In this document: piece after piece, positions 1 through 12,740 of the stretch
Layout: the number at the start of each line of letters is the position of its first letter
How positions within the stretch are numbered: position 1 is the stretch's first letter
DNA from: Leptothrix sp. (in: b-proteobacteria)
Lineage (GTDB): Bacteria > Pseudomonadota > Gammaproteobacteria > Burkholderiales > Burkholderiaceae_C
DNA: 64,000 nt
NCBI GenBank assembly: GCA_013822685.1
Contig: PNKV01000009.1
Coordinates: 1-64,000, forward strand
Direction: 5' to 3'
Program-made: the position numbers and the translations under genes
Notes under the pieces: model-generated
The model's database searches: none
What the model saw: only the letters and a program-made list of their open reading frames with translations
Told to the model about the DNA's origin: nothing

Positions 1-90
1 CAAGGCAGTCCTGCTTGAAAAGCGGGACCACCAACATGAAGCCCTGCCGGGTACCCACCCAGCCCTCGCCCCGCGCGCCTCAAAAGCACA

Positions 91-3015
<2,925 letters not shown>

Positions 3016-3126
3016 CAATGCGCTCCTGCACCACCCTGTGGGGCTCAGGTGATTATGGTGCCGCGGTCAATGCCGTGCGTGAAAGTTCGCGCGCGGTGTG
3101 GCGCTGCGGTCACCCCGCTGATGCCC

Positions 3127-4218
3127 TCAAGCCGCTTCGATGCGTGCCGTGACGGCCTTGCCGCTGCGCAAACCCAGCTTGGCCAGCAGGGCGCGGTCGC
3201 GCTCGACCTCGGGGTTGCCGGTGGTCAGCAGCTTGTCGCCATAGAAGATGGAATTGGCGCCGGCCAGGAAGCACATGGCCTGCACGGCCTCGCTCATCTG
3301 TTGGCGGCCGGCCGACAGGCGCACGCGTGCCGTGGGCATGGTGATGCGGGCCACGGCGATGGTGCGCACGAACTCGAGCGGATCCAGCTGCGGCGTGTCG
3401 GCCAGGGGTGTGCCGGGCACGCGCACCAGGTCGTTGATGGGCACGGATTCGGGGTGCGTGGGCAGGTTGGCCAATTGCGCAATCAGGCCGGCGCGGCCCT
3501 CACGCGTCTCGCCCATGCCGACGATGCCGCCGCTGCACACCTTGATGCTGGCCGAGCGCACGTGTGAGAGCGTGTCCAGGCGGTCCTGCATGTCGCGCGT
3601 GGTGATGATGTCGCCGTACAGCTCGGGGGCGGTGTCCAGGTTGTGGTTGTAGTAATCCAGGCCGGCATTCTTGAGCGACTCGGCCTGCGGGGCGGTCAGC
3701 ATGCCCAGCGTGCAACAGGCTTCCAGGCCTTCTTCCTTGATCACGCCGATCAGCTCGGCCACCTTCTCGATGTCACGGTCTTTGGGGGCGCGCCAGGCGG
3801 CGCCCATGCAGAAGCGGCTGGCGCCGGCTTCCTTGGCGGCCACCACGGCTTCGCGCACCTGCTCGGGCGACATCAGCTTGCTGGCCTTGACGCCGGTGTC
3901 GTAACGGGCGGCTTGCGGGCAATAGCCGCAATCTTCTTCGCAACCACCGGTCTTGACTGACAGCAGCGTGGCGTGCTCGACCTCGTTGGCATCCCAGTGC
4001 TGGCGGTGCACCTGCTGGGCCTGCCACATCAGATCGTTAAAGGGCAGGTTGAACAGGGCCAGCACCTCGGCGCGTGGCCAGCGGGCGTTGGTGTCGTCTT
4101 CCGGCGCGGTGCAGTCACCGCCGCAGCCATGGGCGTTGAGCACGGCCTTGGGCAGCCATTGAACCGGCTGGCTGGTGGTCTGGGTGGGCGAGGGGCTGGC
4201 AAGGGTGCTGGAAGGCAT
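3127..4218 (-). CDS. bioB: Biotin synthase
   Basis: This radical SAM enzyme inserts sulfur into dethiobiotin, the last step of biotin synthesis, in the cytoplasm. The radical SAM cluster motif is visible as [10 protein letters not shown], preceded by SVKTGG, and the family motifs YNHNLDT and the C-terminal [15 protein letters not shown] are present. At 363 residues it is slightly longer than the usual 320-350, because of a Pro/Thr/Ser-rich N-terminus of about 60 residues that includes a Cys-containing stretch. The ATG at 4218 was chosen; the frame stays open further upstream, but that part has low-complexity, non-conserved content. The gene stands alone here, with no other bio genes in the window, and is divergent from the gene at 4412. 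Confidence 0.95.
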   Translation of the reverse strand: MPSSTLASPSPTQTTSQPVQWLPKAVLNAHGCGGDCTAPEDDTNARWPRAEVLALFNLPFNDLMWQAQQVHRQHWDANEVEHATLLSVKTGGCEEDCGYCPQAARYDTGVKASKLMSPEQVREAVVAAKEAGASRFCMGAAWRAPKDRDIEKVAELIGVIKEEGLEACCTLGMLTAPQAESLKNAGLDYYNHNLDTAPELYGDIITTRDMQDRLDTLSHVRSASIKVCSGGIVGMGETREGRAGLIAQLANLPTHPESVPINDLVRVPGTPLADTPQLDPLEFVRTIAVARITMPTARVRLSAGRQQMSEAVQAMCFLAGANSIFYGDKLLTTGNPEVERDRALLAKLGLRSGKAVTARIEAA

Positions 4219-4411
4219 GGGCTGGACTGCGGACAAAGCAGTTCGAAAACGGTCAAAACAGGCCCCAGTGTAGGCCAGACCCGGGCGGAGCGCCAAGCGG
4301 TCCGGCAGAGGCGGCTGCCCTGAAAATCGACCACTGGCAGGGCTTGACGCCCGCCGCATTTGCGTCAGATCAGTGGCGAGTCGGGAATTGCCATTGCGCT
4401 AAGCTCAGGCC

Positions 4412-4882
4412 ATGCGTTTTGAACACCTGATCGAGATCAATGCCGCCAGCGTGGCCACCCAGACCGTGGTGCCGCCCTTCACGCGCGAACAGCTTTGGCG
4501 CGGCCTGATGGCCCGTGTGCACACGCCGCAGCGCTTTCCCCTGGGGCCGGACAGCTGCGACTGGCGCGAGGTTGAGCCCGGCGTGATCCAGCGCACCGTG
4601 AGCTTTGGCGCCAACGCCATGAAGGACGAGGTGCAGACCGAGGCTTTTCAGAAGCTGGAATTCACGCCCCAACCGCATGGCGACACCACCCCCATCCGCC
4701 TGACGATCACGATCGAAGAGCCCAAGGCCGGCCAGATGGTGCTGCGCTTTGTGTATGAAAGCCTGAGCGGGCTGTCGGCCGAAGAGGCCTACTTCAACGA
4801 GTACCGCCACAACGCCTGGCTGCACAACGACCGCGACATGGTGCGCACGCTGCGCCAGTGGTTGTCGGACGAAGGACTGTAA
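4412..4882 (+). CDS. SRPBCC-like protein, DUF1857 (AtaL-like) family
   Basis: This is a 156-residue cytoplasmic protein with no signal peptide or membrane segment. Its pattern (MRFEHLIEIN start, an FTREQLWRGL helix, an alternating strand region, and a long C-terminal helix ending RTLRQWLSDEGL) fits the DUF1857/AtaL-like group of the START/SRPBCC helix-grip fold. Members bind small hydrophobic ligands, but the biochemical role is generally unknown. It lies 21 bases upstream of the thiolase at 4904 on the same strand, so the two are probably co-transcribed. I assign the family from overall appearance only and no reaction is claimed. Confidence 0.7.
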   Translation: MRFEHLIEINAASVATQTVVPPFTREQLWRGLMARVHTPQRFPLGPDSCDWREVEPGVIQRTVSFGANAMKDEVQTEAFQKLEFTPQPHGDTTPIRLTITIEEPKAGQMVLRFVYESLSGLSAEEAYFNEYRHNAWLHNDRDMVRTLRQWLSDEGL

Positions 4883-4903
4883 GAACTGCAGGAGAGAAGA
4901 ACG

Positions 4904-6109
4904 ATGCGGAACGACGCTTTCATCTGCGACGGCTTGCGCACGCCTTTTGGCCGCTATGGCGGCGCTTTGTCGTCGGTGCGCGCCGATGACCTGGCGGCGG
5001 TGCCCCTGCGGGCCTTGCTGGCGCGCCACCCCAACCTCGACCCCGCCCTGATCGACGACGTGCTTTACGGTTGTGCCAACCAGGCTGGCGAAGACAACCG
5101 CAACGTGGCCCGCATGGCCGCCTTGCTGGCGGGCTTGCCGATGGACGTGCCCGGGGCCACGATCAACCGCTTGTGCGGCTCGGGCCTGGACGCGCTGGGC
5201 ACGGCGGCGCGCGCCATCCGCTCAGGTGAGGCGCACCTGATGATCGCTGGCGGCGTGGAAAGCATGAGCCGGGCGCCCTTTGTGACGGCCAAGGCCGACA
5301 GCGCTTTCAGCCGCAACGTGGCCACGTTCGACACCACCATCGGCTGGCGTTTCGTGAACCCGCTGATGAAGGCCCAACACGGTATCGACTCCATGCCCGA
5401 GACGGCCGAGAACGTGGCGCGCGAGTTTGCCGTGGGCCGTGAAGACCAGGACCTGTTCGCGCTGGCCTCGCAGCGCAAGGCGGTGGCGGCGCAGCGGGCC
5501 GGCTTCTTTGACGCCGAGATCACACCGGTCAGCGTGGCGCAGAAGAAGGGCGAGCCGACCGTGGTGTCGAAGGACGAGCATCCGCGCGAGACCACGCTTG
5601 AGTCTCTGGCCAAACTCAAGGGCGTGGTCACGCCCGAGGGCACCGTGACGGCGGGCAACGCCTCAGGCATCAACGACGGCGCCTGCGCCTTGCTGGTGGC
5701 CTCCGAAGTGGCCGCGCGCGAGCACCACCTGACGCCGCTGGCGCGCATCGTGGGCATGGGCGTGGCGGGGGTGCCGCCGCGCATCATGGGCATCGGCCCG
5801 GCACCCGCCTCGCTCAAGTTGCTGGCCCGCCTGGGCATGAGCGTCGACCAGATGGACGTGATCGAATTGAACGAGGCCTTTGCGGCGCAGGGCCTGGCGG
5901 TGATGCGCCAGTGGGGCCTGCACGATGGTGATCCGCGCGTCAATCCGAATGGCGGGGCCATCGCGCTGGGACACCCTTTGGGCGCCTCGGGGGCGCGGCT
6001 CGCGCTGACGGCGGTGAACCAGCTGCACCGCATTGGCGGGCGCTACGCCCTGGTCACCATGTGCATTGGCGTGGGCCAAGGCATCGCGGTGGTGCTGGAG
6101 CGGGTGTGA
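4904..6109 (+). CDS. pcaF: Acetyl-CoA C-acyltransferase, 3-oxoadipyl-CoA thiolase-like
   Basis: This is a thiolase of 401 residues, the normal length for the family. It catalyses thiolytic cleavage or condensation of 3-oxoacyl-CoA. The nucleophile Cys is in NRLCGSGLDALG (about residue 90), the acid/base His in GGAIALGHPLGASGAR, and the second Cys in MCIGVGQG near the C-terminus. The N-terminal block GCANQAGEDNRNVARMA is characteristic of PcaF/PaaJ 3-oxoadipyl-CoA thiolases of aromatic degradation, so that specificity is likely but not proven; no other pca or paa genes are in the window. AGGAGA sits just upstream of the ATG. The gene converges on thiDE, with only 10 bases between the stop codons. 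Confidence 0.85.
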   Translation: MRNDAFICDGLRTPFGRYGGALSSVRADDLAAVPLRALLARHPNLDPALIDDVLYGCANQAGEDNRNVARMAALLAGLPMDVPGATINRLCGSGLDALGTAARAIRSGEAHLMIAGGVESMSRAPFVTAKADSAFSRNVATFDTTIGWRFVNPLMKAQHGIDSMPETAENVAREFAVGREDQDLFALASQRKAVAAQRAGFFDAEITPVSVAQKKGEPTVVSKDEHPRETTLESLAKLKGVVTPEGTVTAGNASGINDGACALLVASEVAAREHHLTPLARIVGMGVAGVPPRIMGIGPAPASLKLLARLGMSVDQMDVIELNEAFAAQGLAVMRQWGLHDGDPRVNPNGGAIALGHPLGASGARLALTAVNQLHRIGGRYALVTMCIGVGQGIAVVLERV

Positions 6110-6119
6110 GTTGCTGGGG

Positions 6120-7772
6120 TTAAAGCACCGGGTGTGGCAAGGGCAGGGCGTGGTCTTGCTGTGCCTGCCGCCCTGCGGCCACCGCCTTTTGCAAGGTTGG
6201 TAAAGCGGCTTTTGTCTGCGCCAGGGTGCTGCCCAGGCCACGCACCACACACACGGCGGCAGGCCCACACCGGGCGGCTTGCCCAACCTCTTCCGCGCTC
6301 AGCAGGCCGCCAATCGCCACCACGGGCGCGGGGCTGTGGGCCACCCACCAGCGCAGGTTGTCAGGGCCTTGTGGCCGCCAAGGCATGTCCTTGGTGGTGG
6401 TGGGTAAGACCGGCCCACAGGCGATCAGGCTGGCGCCGCAACCGGCCGCGCGCGCCAGCTCCCACAGGCTGTGTGAGCTGAGGCCCAGTTGAAGTCGCCC
6501 ACTGTGTTGGCGCAACAGGGCCTGGTCTGACGGGCTCAGTGCCAGCAGGTCTTCCTGCCCCAAGTGCAGGCCCAGCGACACGTCGGGCCGCACGTTCAAG
6601 GCCAGGGCTTCGCGCCAGTGGTCATTGATGAACAACGTGGCCTGGGCCGATGCACAGGCGTCCAGGCTGCTGGCCAGTTGCTGGCTTAGATCGTCTCCCT
6701 TCAGCTTGCGGCGCAACTGCAGCAGGCGCAGGCCGGCGCTCACGCCGTCCTTGATGCGGTCAGCGCTGTCGACGATGCCATACAGGCCATCGGCCGGCGC
6801 GGTGAAACGCGCGAAGCGCGTGCCTTGCAGTGCCCAAGGCAGTTGCTCGTCCAGGCCCAGCCAGGGCAGGGGCGCGCCGCCATGGCGAGGGCCTGCCGCG
6901 AAGCCTGTGTCCGCCACCACGGGCCCCGCGCCTTGCCCGGCGGCATGCCCGCGGCCCAAGGCGCGGTGCGTGAGCATCTTGGCCAGCACCACGGCATCGG
7001 CCTCGACATGGCCCAAGGCCAAGGCCGCCGCCACGCCACTGGCGAAGGTGCAACCGGTGCCGTGGCTGTGCATGGTGCCCACCCGGGCGGCCGACAACCA
7101 GCCCGTGGCTAGTGGCGTCAGCAGCCAATCAATCACCTGGCCCGGGGTGGATGCGGGCGAGCCGATGGCCGACGCATCACCGCCGGTGATGACGACGCCG
7201 CGTGCGCCCAGCTGCTGAAGCTGCCGGGCCATGCCGGGCACCTGGCTGGTGTCTACCTCGTGGCTGGCTTGGGGCCAGGCCAGCAGGCGCGCGGCCTCCA
7301 GCCGGTTGGGCGTGATCACCGTGGCGCGGGGGATCAGAAACTTGCGGTAGGCGGTCAGCAAAGCCGGGTCGGCGAAAGCGGCGCCACCTGCCGAGGCGCC
7401 CAGCACGGGGTCGATGACCAAGGCCAGTTGCCGATGCGGGTCTTGGCCTGCTGGGGTGGCGGCGCGCAAGTGATCAACCCAGCGGGCCACCGCCTTGACC
7501 GCGGCCACGCTGCCCAGCAGGCCGGTCTTGATGGCGCGGGGCGGCAGGTCCAGCGCCAAGGCCGCGAGCTGGGCCTCCAGGGTGCTGGCATCCACTGGCG
7601 CCACGGCCTGCACGCCTTGCGAGTTCTGCGCCGTCACGGCGGCGACCACGGGGCACAGGTGCACCCCCAGGGCATCGGCCGCGCGCTGGTCGGCGCTCAG
7701 GCCGGCGCCGCCGCTGCTGTCGTGCCCAGCAATGCTCCAGATGATGGGGGGGCGATCGTTGGTCATGGTCAT
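6120..7772 (-). CDS. thiDE: Fused HMP/HMP-P kinase and thiamine-phosphate synthase (ThiD-ThiE)
   Basis: This is a bifunctional thiamine enzyme of about 550 residues. Residues 1-270 are ThiD (PfkB-like kinase): SIAGHDSSGGAGLSADQ at the N-terminus, VIDPVLG, and a GTGCTFASG anion hole near 240. They phosphorylate hydroxymethylpyrimidine and its monophosphate. Residues of about 330-540 are ThiE, a TIM barrel joining HMP-PP to thiazole phosphate: LQLRRK, INDHW, GLHLGQEDL, ACGPVLPTTTK and AIGGL. Such fusions are common in Burkholderiales. The ATG at 7772 overlaps the thiG stop as TGATG, implying translational coupling; a GTG one codon earlier is also possible. It is the last gene of the riboswitch-controlled thi operon. 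Confidence 0.93.
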   Translation of the reverse strand: MTMTNDRPPIIWSIAGHDSSGGAGLSADQRAADALGVHLCPVVAAVTAQNSQGVQAVAPVDASTLEAQLAALALDLPPRAIKTGLLGSVAAVKAVARWVDHLRAATPAGQDPHRQLALVIDPVLGASAGGAAFADPALLTAYRKFLIPRATVITPNRLEAARLLAWPQASHEVDTSQVPGMARQLQQLGARGVVITGGDASAIGSPASTPGQVIDWLLTPLATGWLSAARVGTMHSHGTGCTFASGVAAALALGHVEADAVVLAKMLTHRALGRGHAAGQGAGPVVADTGFAAGPRHGGAPLPWLGLDEQLPWALQGTRFARFTAPADGLYGIVDSADRIKDGVSAGLRLLQLRRKLKGDDLSQQLASSLDACASAQATLFINDHWREALALNVRPDVSLGLHLGQEDLLALSPSDQALLRQHSGRLQLGLSSHSLWELARAAGCGASLIACGPVLPTTTKDMPWRPQGPDNLRWWVAHSPAPVVAIGGLLSAEEVGQAARCGPAAVCVVRGLGSTLAQTKAALPTLQKAVAAGRQAQQDHALPLPHPVL

Positions 7773-8653
7773 CACAAGAGCACGAAGGGTTGTCCGCCCA
7801 CCGGCGTGGTGGCCACGGCCACATCGCTGGTGGGCATGAGGCCGGCTTCAAAGCCGGTGCGCCCAGCCTGGACCGCGTGGCGGAAGGCGGTGGCCATGCG
7901 CACCGGGTCCACCGCGTGCGACACCGCCGAGTTCAGCAGGACAGCGTCCATGCCCAACTCCATCGCGGCCGTGGCATGCGAGGGCGCGCCCAAGCCGGCA
8001 TCGACGATCAAGGTGGCGTGGGGCAGGCGTGCGCGCAAGGTGCGCAGGGCCCAGGGGTTGAGCAGGCCCAGGCCCGATCCGATCGGGGCGCCCCAGGGCA
8101 TCAGCACGCGGCAGCCGGCATCGACCAGGCGCTGGCAGGTGACGAGGTCATCGGTGCAGTAGGGCAGCACCTCAAAGCCATCGTTGACCAGCTGGCGCGC
8201 GGCATCGACCAGCTCGAACGGGTCGGGCTGCAGGGTCTGCTCGTCGCCCACCACTTCCAGCTTGACCCAGTGGGTGCCCAGCAGCTCGCGCGCCATGTGC
8301 GCCAGCGTGATGGCCTCGCGGGCGCTGCGGCAGCCTGCGGTGTTGGGCAAGAGGTGGGCCCCTTGCTCGCGGGCCGTGGCTTTGATGATCTCGACGAAGC
8401 CGTTGTCACCGCCACCTTGCACGGCCAGCGTGCGCTTGAGGCCCAGCGTGAGCACCTGGCTGCCGCTGGCGATGATGGCTTCGCGCAAGGTGTGGGGCGA
8501 AGGGTAGCCGGCCGTGCCCAGCAGGAAGCGGCTGGTGAGCGGCGTGTCGCCGATGTGCCAGGGTTCCGGGCAAGAGGCCTCCCGCCGGGCCGCCCCATGG
8601 GTGGCCTGCGCCCCCTCGGGGGGCAGCGAACACAGTGAGCGTGGGGGTTCCAT
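7772..8653 (-). CDS. thiG: Thiazole synthase ThiG with a repeat-derived N-terminal extension
   Basis: ThiG forms the thiazole phosphate ring from deoxyxylulose phosphate, dehydroglycine and ThiS-thiocarboxylate. The core starts at about residue 35 (IGDTPLTSRFLLGTAGYPS). The catalytic Lys region is KLEVVGDEQTLQPDP, and the phosphate-binding motifs are MPWGAPIGSG and VDAGLGAPSHA. The ATG at 8653 is two bases after the thiS stop and is the only plausible start, because no ATG, GTG or TTG occurs between it and the core. The first 30 or so residues (PPRSLCSLPPEGAQ) are encoded by a GC-rich palindromic stretch that resembles interspersed repeats of this bacterial order. The protein is therefore 293 residues rather than the usual 260 or so. 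Confidence 0.93.
   Translation of the reverse strand: MEPPRSLCSLPPEGAQATHGAARREASCPEPWHIGDTPLTSRFLLGTAGYPSPHTLREAIIASGSQVLTLGLKRTLAVQGGGDNGFVEIIKATAREQGAHLLPNTAGCRSAREAITLAHMARELLGTHWVKLEVVGDEQTLQPDPFELVDAARQLVNDGFEVLPYCTDDLVTCQRLVDAGCRVLMPWGAPIGSGLGLLNPWALRTLRARLPHATLIVDAGLGAPSHATAAMELGMDAVLLNSAVSHAVDPVRMATAFRHAVQAGRTGFEAGLMPTSDVAVATTPVGGQPFVLL
8584..8648. repeat. REP-like palindromic repeat inside the thiG 5' end
   Basis: The stretch contains CCCCCTCGGGGGG at its centre, flanked by GCGAACACAGTGAGCGTGGG on one side and a GC-rich arm on the other. I recognise this arrangement, whose minus-strand translation reads SLCSLPPEGA, from repeats scattered through Comamonadaceae genomes. Here it is read in frame as the ThiG N-terminus. 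No second copy was found in the window, so its repeat status rests on recall rather than on an alignment. Confidence 0.5.
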
Positions 8654-8655
8654 GC

Positions 8656-8877
8656 TTAGCCTCCGGTGATGGCGGTGAAGCACAGCACCGCGTCGCCATC
8701 GTGCAAAGCGTGCTGCGCGCGTTCGCTGCGCGGCACGAATTCGCCGTTGACGGCGGTGGCCAAGGCGGTGTCGTCCACGCGGTGTGATTGGTGGAGGTGG
8801 GCGAGCAGGTCGGCCACGGTGCTGCCGGTGGGCAACTGCTGGGCGCCTTGGTCGGTGTGCACGGTGATGAAGCTCAT
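8656..8877 (-). CDS. thiS: Sulfur carrier protein ThiS
   Basis: This is a ubiquitin-like sulfur carrier of 73 residues. Its C-terminus ends in the required Gly-Gly (FTAITGG), which is adenylated and converted to a thiocarboxylate that ThiG uses for thiazole formation. The beta-grasp pattern is visible, with GSTVADLLAHL in the first helix, AVNGEFVPRSE and HDGDAVLCFTAITGG. The ATG at 8877 was chosen because upstream sequence in this frame overlaps thiO and has no family character. The gene lies seven bases after thiO and two bases before thiG, the usual order of the operon. No thiF is present in the window. Confidence 0.92.
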   Translation of the reverse strand: MSFITVHTDQGAQQLPTGSTVADLLAHLHQSHRVDDTALATAVNGEFVPRSERAQHALHDGDAVLCFTAITGG

Positions 8878-8884
8878 GCTTGGT

Positions 8885-9970
8885 TCATCCTTCAATAGGG
8901 GTGGGCAGCAACAGGCCGGTCTGGGCCAAGGCCTCGTCCACCAGGGACGGGCCCAGCAACCAGCCATGCCGGTACAGGCCGTTGATGCGCACCAGGCCCG
9001 GCTCGACATGGCACTCGGGCCGGTGGTCGGGCAGGGCGGGGCGCAGGTTGACGTCCAGGCGCAGGATGCGGCTTTCGGCCAGGGCGGGCAGCACGCTGTG
9101 GGCGGCGGCCATCAGTTCGACCGCGCTGCGCAAGGACATGGGCGAGCGGTCTTCGGTTTCGATCTCGCTGGCGCCCACCAGCACCACGTCGTCTGGGCGC
9201 GGCACCACATACACGCGGTGCCGCGGGTGCAGCAGGCGCACGGGCCGGGTCAGGCCCAGGCCGGGGGCGTGCAACCAGACCATCTCGCCGCGCACACCGC
9301 GCACGGCGCAACTGGCCTTGGCGCCCACGCCGCGCAGGTCGAACACCCAATCAAAAGGCTGGCCATTCAGTTGGCCCGGGCGGATGTTCGACACGGCGTG
9401 TGCCCAGTGCCAGGTCACGGCCGGGGCATCGTCGTGCAGGCGCTGCAAGGTGCGCACCGTGTCGATGTGGGCTTCGCCGGCCAGCAGCCAGGCGTGCAGG
9501 TGGCCCATGGTGCTGTGCAGCGAGGGCTCCAATTGCGCCAGGGCAGCCTTGTCCAAGGGCTGTGGTTGTGCCTCAAGGCTTGCAGGCGATGCCGTCCCAT
9601 CGACCAGGCGGGCCAGCACCCGGCGGGCCGCGCCTTGGTCACTGCCGTGGGCCACCAGCAGGCTGCCGCGCCGTTCCAACAGCGCGGTGTCGCCCGGCCG
9701 GGCTTGGACGAGCCGGTCAGTGATGGCTTGCCAGCGGGCGATCGACTGCCAGCCACGTTGGGCCAGGTCCGCATCGGCGGTTTCGAGCTCGGCCAAGGGG
9801 CTGAGCATGCCGGCCGCGGTGAAGCCGGCCGCGCCTTGTCCGTCAAAGCTGGGCTCAGGGCCGGCCGCCGGGTCGAACACGCTGACCCGGTGGCCGGCAT
9901 GCGCCAGCGTCCAGGCCACCAGCCGGCCCAGCAGCCCCGCGCCCGCAATGCCAACGCTCATGCTTTGCAT
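8885..9970 (-). CDS. thiO: Glycine oxidase ThiO (FAD-dependent)
   Basis: This is a FAD-dependent amine oxidase of 361 residues of the DAO family. It oxidises glycine to the dehydroglycine needed for thiazole formation in aerobic bacteria. The Rossmann FAD motif is at the N-terminus (VGIAGAGLLGRLVAWTLAHAG), AAGFTAAGMLSPLAE is the family's second conserved block, and the C-terminal LRPALPDHRPECH and NGLYRHGWLLGP match the FAD/substrate site. It sits between thiC and thiS, 14 bases after thiC, which supports ThiO over other DAO enzymes. A second ATG lies three codons in. Confidence 0.92.
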   Translation of the reverse strand: MQSMSVGIAGAGLLGRLVAWTLAHAGHRVSVFDPAAGPEPSFDGQGAAGFTAAGMLSPLAELETADADLAQRGWQSIARWQAITDRLVQARPGDTALLERRGSLLVAHGSDQGAARRVLARLVDGTASPASLEAQPQPLDKAALAQLEPSLHSTMGHLHAWLLAGEAHIDTVRTLQRLHDDAPAVTWHWAHAVSNIRPGQLNGQPFDWVFDLRGVGAKASCAVRGVRGEMVWLHAPGLGLTRPVRLLHPRHRVYVVPRPDDVVLVGASEIETEDRSPMSLRSAVELMAAAHSVLPALAESRILRLDVNLRPALPDHRPECHVEPGLVRINGLYRHGWLLGPSLVDEALAQTGLLLPTPIEG

Positions 9971-9984
9971 GGTGCGGGAGCCCT

Positions 9985-12150
<2,166 letters not shown>

Positions 12151-12171
12151 CTAGTGTAGTGCCAAGTTGGC

Positions 12172-12372
12172 TTACTGGGCCAGTGCCGAGGTGGTCGTGG
12201 GCAGGTTGCCCGCGGGTTTGGCCTGGGCGGGGCTGCTGTCATCCTGGTCAACGATCAATTGCCACACCTTCGCGGCCAGCGAGGGGCTGGCGGCCGATGA
12301 GGCGTCTGTCGTGGTCGGCCCGAGGAGGACGAACGCCAGAGCCAGTGGTGCGATGGCAAAAAGGGGACGCAT
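12172..12372 (-). CDS. Small putative exported protein, unknown function
   Basis: This is a 66-residue open frame. Its N-terminus looks like a signal peptide (MRPLFAIAPLALAFVLLGP, then a small-residue stretch ending DASSA). The mature part is Ala/Ser/Thr-rich with one amphipathic segment around KVWQLIVDQ. No family is recognised and no good Shine-Dalgarno sequence precedes the ATG. It lies on the same strand as thiC and ends about 30 bases before the riboswitch. It could be a real secreted peptide or a chance frame. Confidence 0.35.
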   Translation of the reverse strand: MRPLFAIAPLALAFVLLGPTTTDASSAASPSLAAKVWQLIVDQDDSSPAQAKPAGNLPTTTSALAQ

Positions 12373-12499
12373 AGGATTGGTAGAAAACCTGATATGAAGT
12401 TATTGGAGCCAAGTGTATAGCCCGCTTTGTCGGGCTGTCACCCCCCATTGCGAGGTATGCACACCCCTAAGGCAGGGGGTTGCCATGCCCAGGTGTGGG

Positions 12500-12736
12500 T
12501 TATTGGCGCCGACGGACGATGGTGATGCGGTGGTCTCGTGGGGGCGTGGTGCCCCCTGACCCGCATTGCTTGCACGCCCCGCCGGCCTGACCACAGGCGG
12601 CTTTTGTCGTGACGGCCGTGGTTTTCAGGCCCAACAGCGAGGCCAGGGCCGGCCACCAACGGCGCCCCAGGTAGATGGCGGCCGCCAGCACGACGCCCCA
12701 AGCCACCAGTTCCTGCCAGAGCGGGCTGCCGTTCAT
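12500..12736 (-). CDS. Small Cys-rich membrane protein linked to FeoB
   Basis: This is a 78-residue protein with one membrane segment at its N-terminus (about residues 8-30, ELVAWGVVLAAAIYLG) and a basic/Cys-rich tail containing CGQAGGACKQCG. It begins four bases after the feoB stop, so it is almost certainly co-translated with feoB. The layout matches the FeoB-associated Cys-rich membrane proteins (DUF6587-like in this order), which replace FeoC as the third Feo gene in many bacteria. The role is inferred from context: it may bind or relay iron at the cytoplasmic mouth of FeoB. Confidence 0.7.
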   Translation of the reverse strand: MNGSPLWQELVAWGVVLAAAIYLGRRWWPALASLLGLKTTAVTTKAACGQAGGACKQCGSGGTTPPRDHRITIVRRRQ

Positions 12737-12740
12737 GGCC

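Noticed and set aside
1..37. Possible start of another leftward gene (ATG at 37, reading MLVVPLFKQDCL)
   Set aside because: Only 12 codons are inside the window; AGGG precedes it, but nothing can be recognised, so it was not listed as a gene.
12419..12436. AGCCCG/CGGGCT hairpin between the two small genes downstream of feoB
   Set aside because: The stem is only six pairs and has no U-tract on either strand, so a terminator call is not supported.
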